Part shown: in pieces, positions 8,052 to 8,395 of the stretch
Numbering within the stretch: the stretch's first letter is position 1
How the letters are laid out: every line of letters begins with the position of its first letter
Origin: Pseudomonadota bacterium
Lineage (GTDB): Bacteria; Pseudomonadota; Alphaproteobacteria; Azospirillales; Azospirillaceae
Length of the DNA: 8,395 nucleotides
Direction: 5' to 3'
NCBI GenBank assembly: GCA_023412175.1
Contig: JAEYOB010000650.1
Coordinates: 1-8,395 of the forward strand
Position numbers and translations under genes: made by a program
The notes under the pieces: generated by a model
Told to the model about the DNA's origin: nothing
Databases searched by the model: none
What the model saw: only the letters and a program-made list of their open reading frames with translations

Positions 8052-8395
8052 ATGCAACGTCTACTACCCTGCCTGTTTCTCCTGATTCTTGTGTGGGCCG
8101 TGCCCGCCTGGGCCCAGGACACGTCGATCCTGCGAATCGAGCAGGACAAGGGGCAGATCGTGAAGCTGCCGCGTGCCGCCTCCGCCGTTTTCATCGCCAA
8201 CCCGGACATCGCCGACGTGCAGGTCATGTCCGAGACCATGGTCTACATCTTCGGCAAGAAGGCGGGCGAGACGTCGCTGATCGCCGCCAACGGCAACGAG
8301 CAGGTGCTCGCCAACCGCCGGGTTGTCGTCACGCCGAACCTGAGCGGCCTGGAGCGGGCGCTGCACGAGCGCTTCCCCGGCCGGCAGGTCCGCGT
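8052..8395 (+). CDS. cpaC: CpaC-like pilus assembly secretin, N-terminal part (runs off right edge)
   Basis: The first 114 codons of a secreted protein. A signal peptide is evident: a short basic start, a hydrophobic core (LLPCLFLLILVWAVPA) and a cleavage site after AWA at residue 21. The mature start matches the N-terminal domain of CpaC/RcpA-type secretins of Tad (Flp) pilus systems, with GQIVKLPRAASAVFIANPDI (34-53), ADVQVMSETMVYIFGKKAGE (54-73) and TSLIAANG (74-81). CpaC forms the outer-membrane channel of the Tad pilus. The secretin domain itself is beyond the edge, so a stand-alone pilus-N-domain protein cannot be excluded. ATG 8052 is the first possible start after an in-frame stop. 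Its ribosome site is weak (GAG about 6 nt upstream), with a better AAGGAAGG sitting too far away. cpaB, which usually precedes cpaC, is absent upstream; the gap is non-coding. Confidence 0.75.
   Translation, partial: MQRLLPCLFLLILVWAVPAWAQDTSILRIEQDKGQIVKLPRAASAVFIANPDIADVQVMSETMVYIFGKKAGETSLIAANGNEQVLANRRVVVTPNLSGLERALHERFPGRQVR

Overview
The window comes from a GC-rich genome, most likely an alphaproteobacterium of the Azospirillum/Rhodospirillales type. I infer this from strong G/C bias at third codon positions, the presence of both AcnA- and AcnB-type aconitases, an alpha-type RraA and a Tad-pilus CpaC-like protein. The genus is a guess from gene content and style, not a database result. 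There is no sign of phage, IS elements, CRISPR arrays, tRNA or rRNA genes. It looks like an ordinary chromosomal housekeeping region.

Layout: the 5' 501 codons of acnB (minus strand, running off the left edge) are followed by a 350-bp gap that holds a good sigma70-type promoter for acnB. Next is rraA (minus strand, 160 aa). A 240-bp divergent intergenic region separates it from a class I SAM-dependent methyltransferase (plus strand, 243 aa), which has an ideal Shine-Dalgarno sequence. A 139-bp gap with a long inverted repeat leads to a complete acnA (plus strand, 896 aa, GTG start). A 12-bp GC hairpin follows acnA. A 247-bp region with a palindrome over a possible promoter and a structured leader then leads to a TetA-like MFS transporter (plus strand, 415 aa). 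After another perfect GC hairpin, a 418-bp non-coding stretch contains a third strong stem-loop. The window ends in the first 114 codons of a CpaC-like secretin precursor (plus strand).

How the genes relate: AcnA and AcnB catalyse the same citrate/isocitrate step of the TCA cycle. RraA-family proteins are either RNase E inhibitors or small aldolases/oxaloacetate decarboxylases, so rraA may be metabolically linked, but that is inference. The methyltransferase, the MFS pump and the pilus secretin have no evident link to the aconitases and are probably separate transcription units.

I did not find a clear new biological system. The observations most worth checking are the close pairing of the two non-homologous-order aconitases, the TetA-like pump that has lost the TM9 aspartate and gained one at the TM8 histidine position, and the structured leaders ahead of acnA and the MFS gene.
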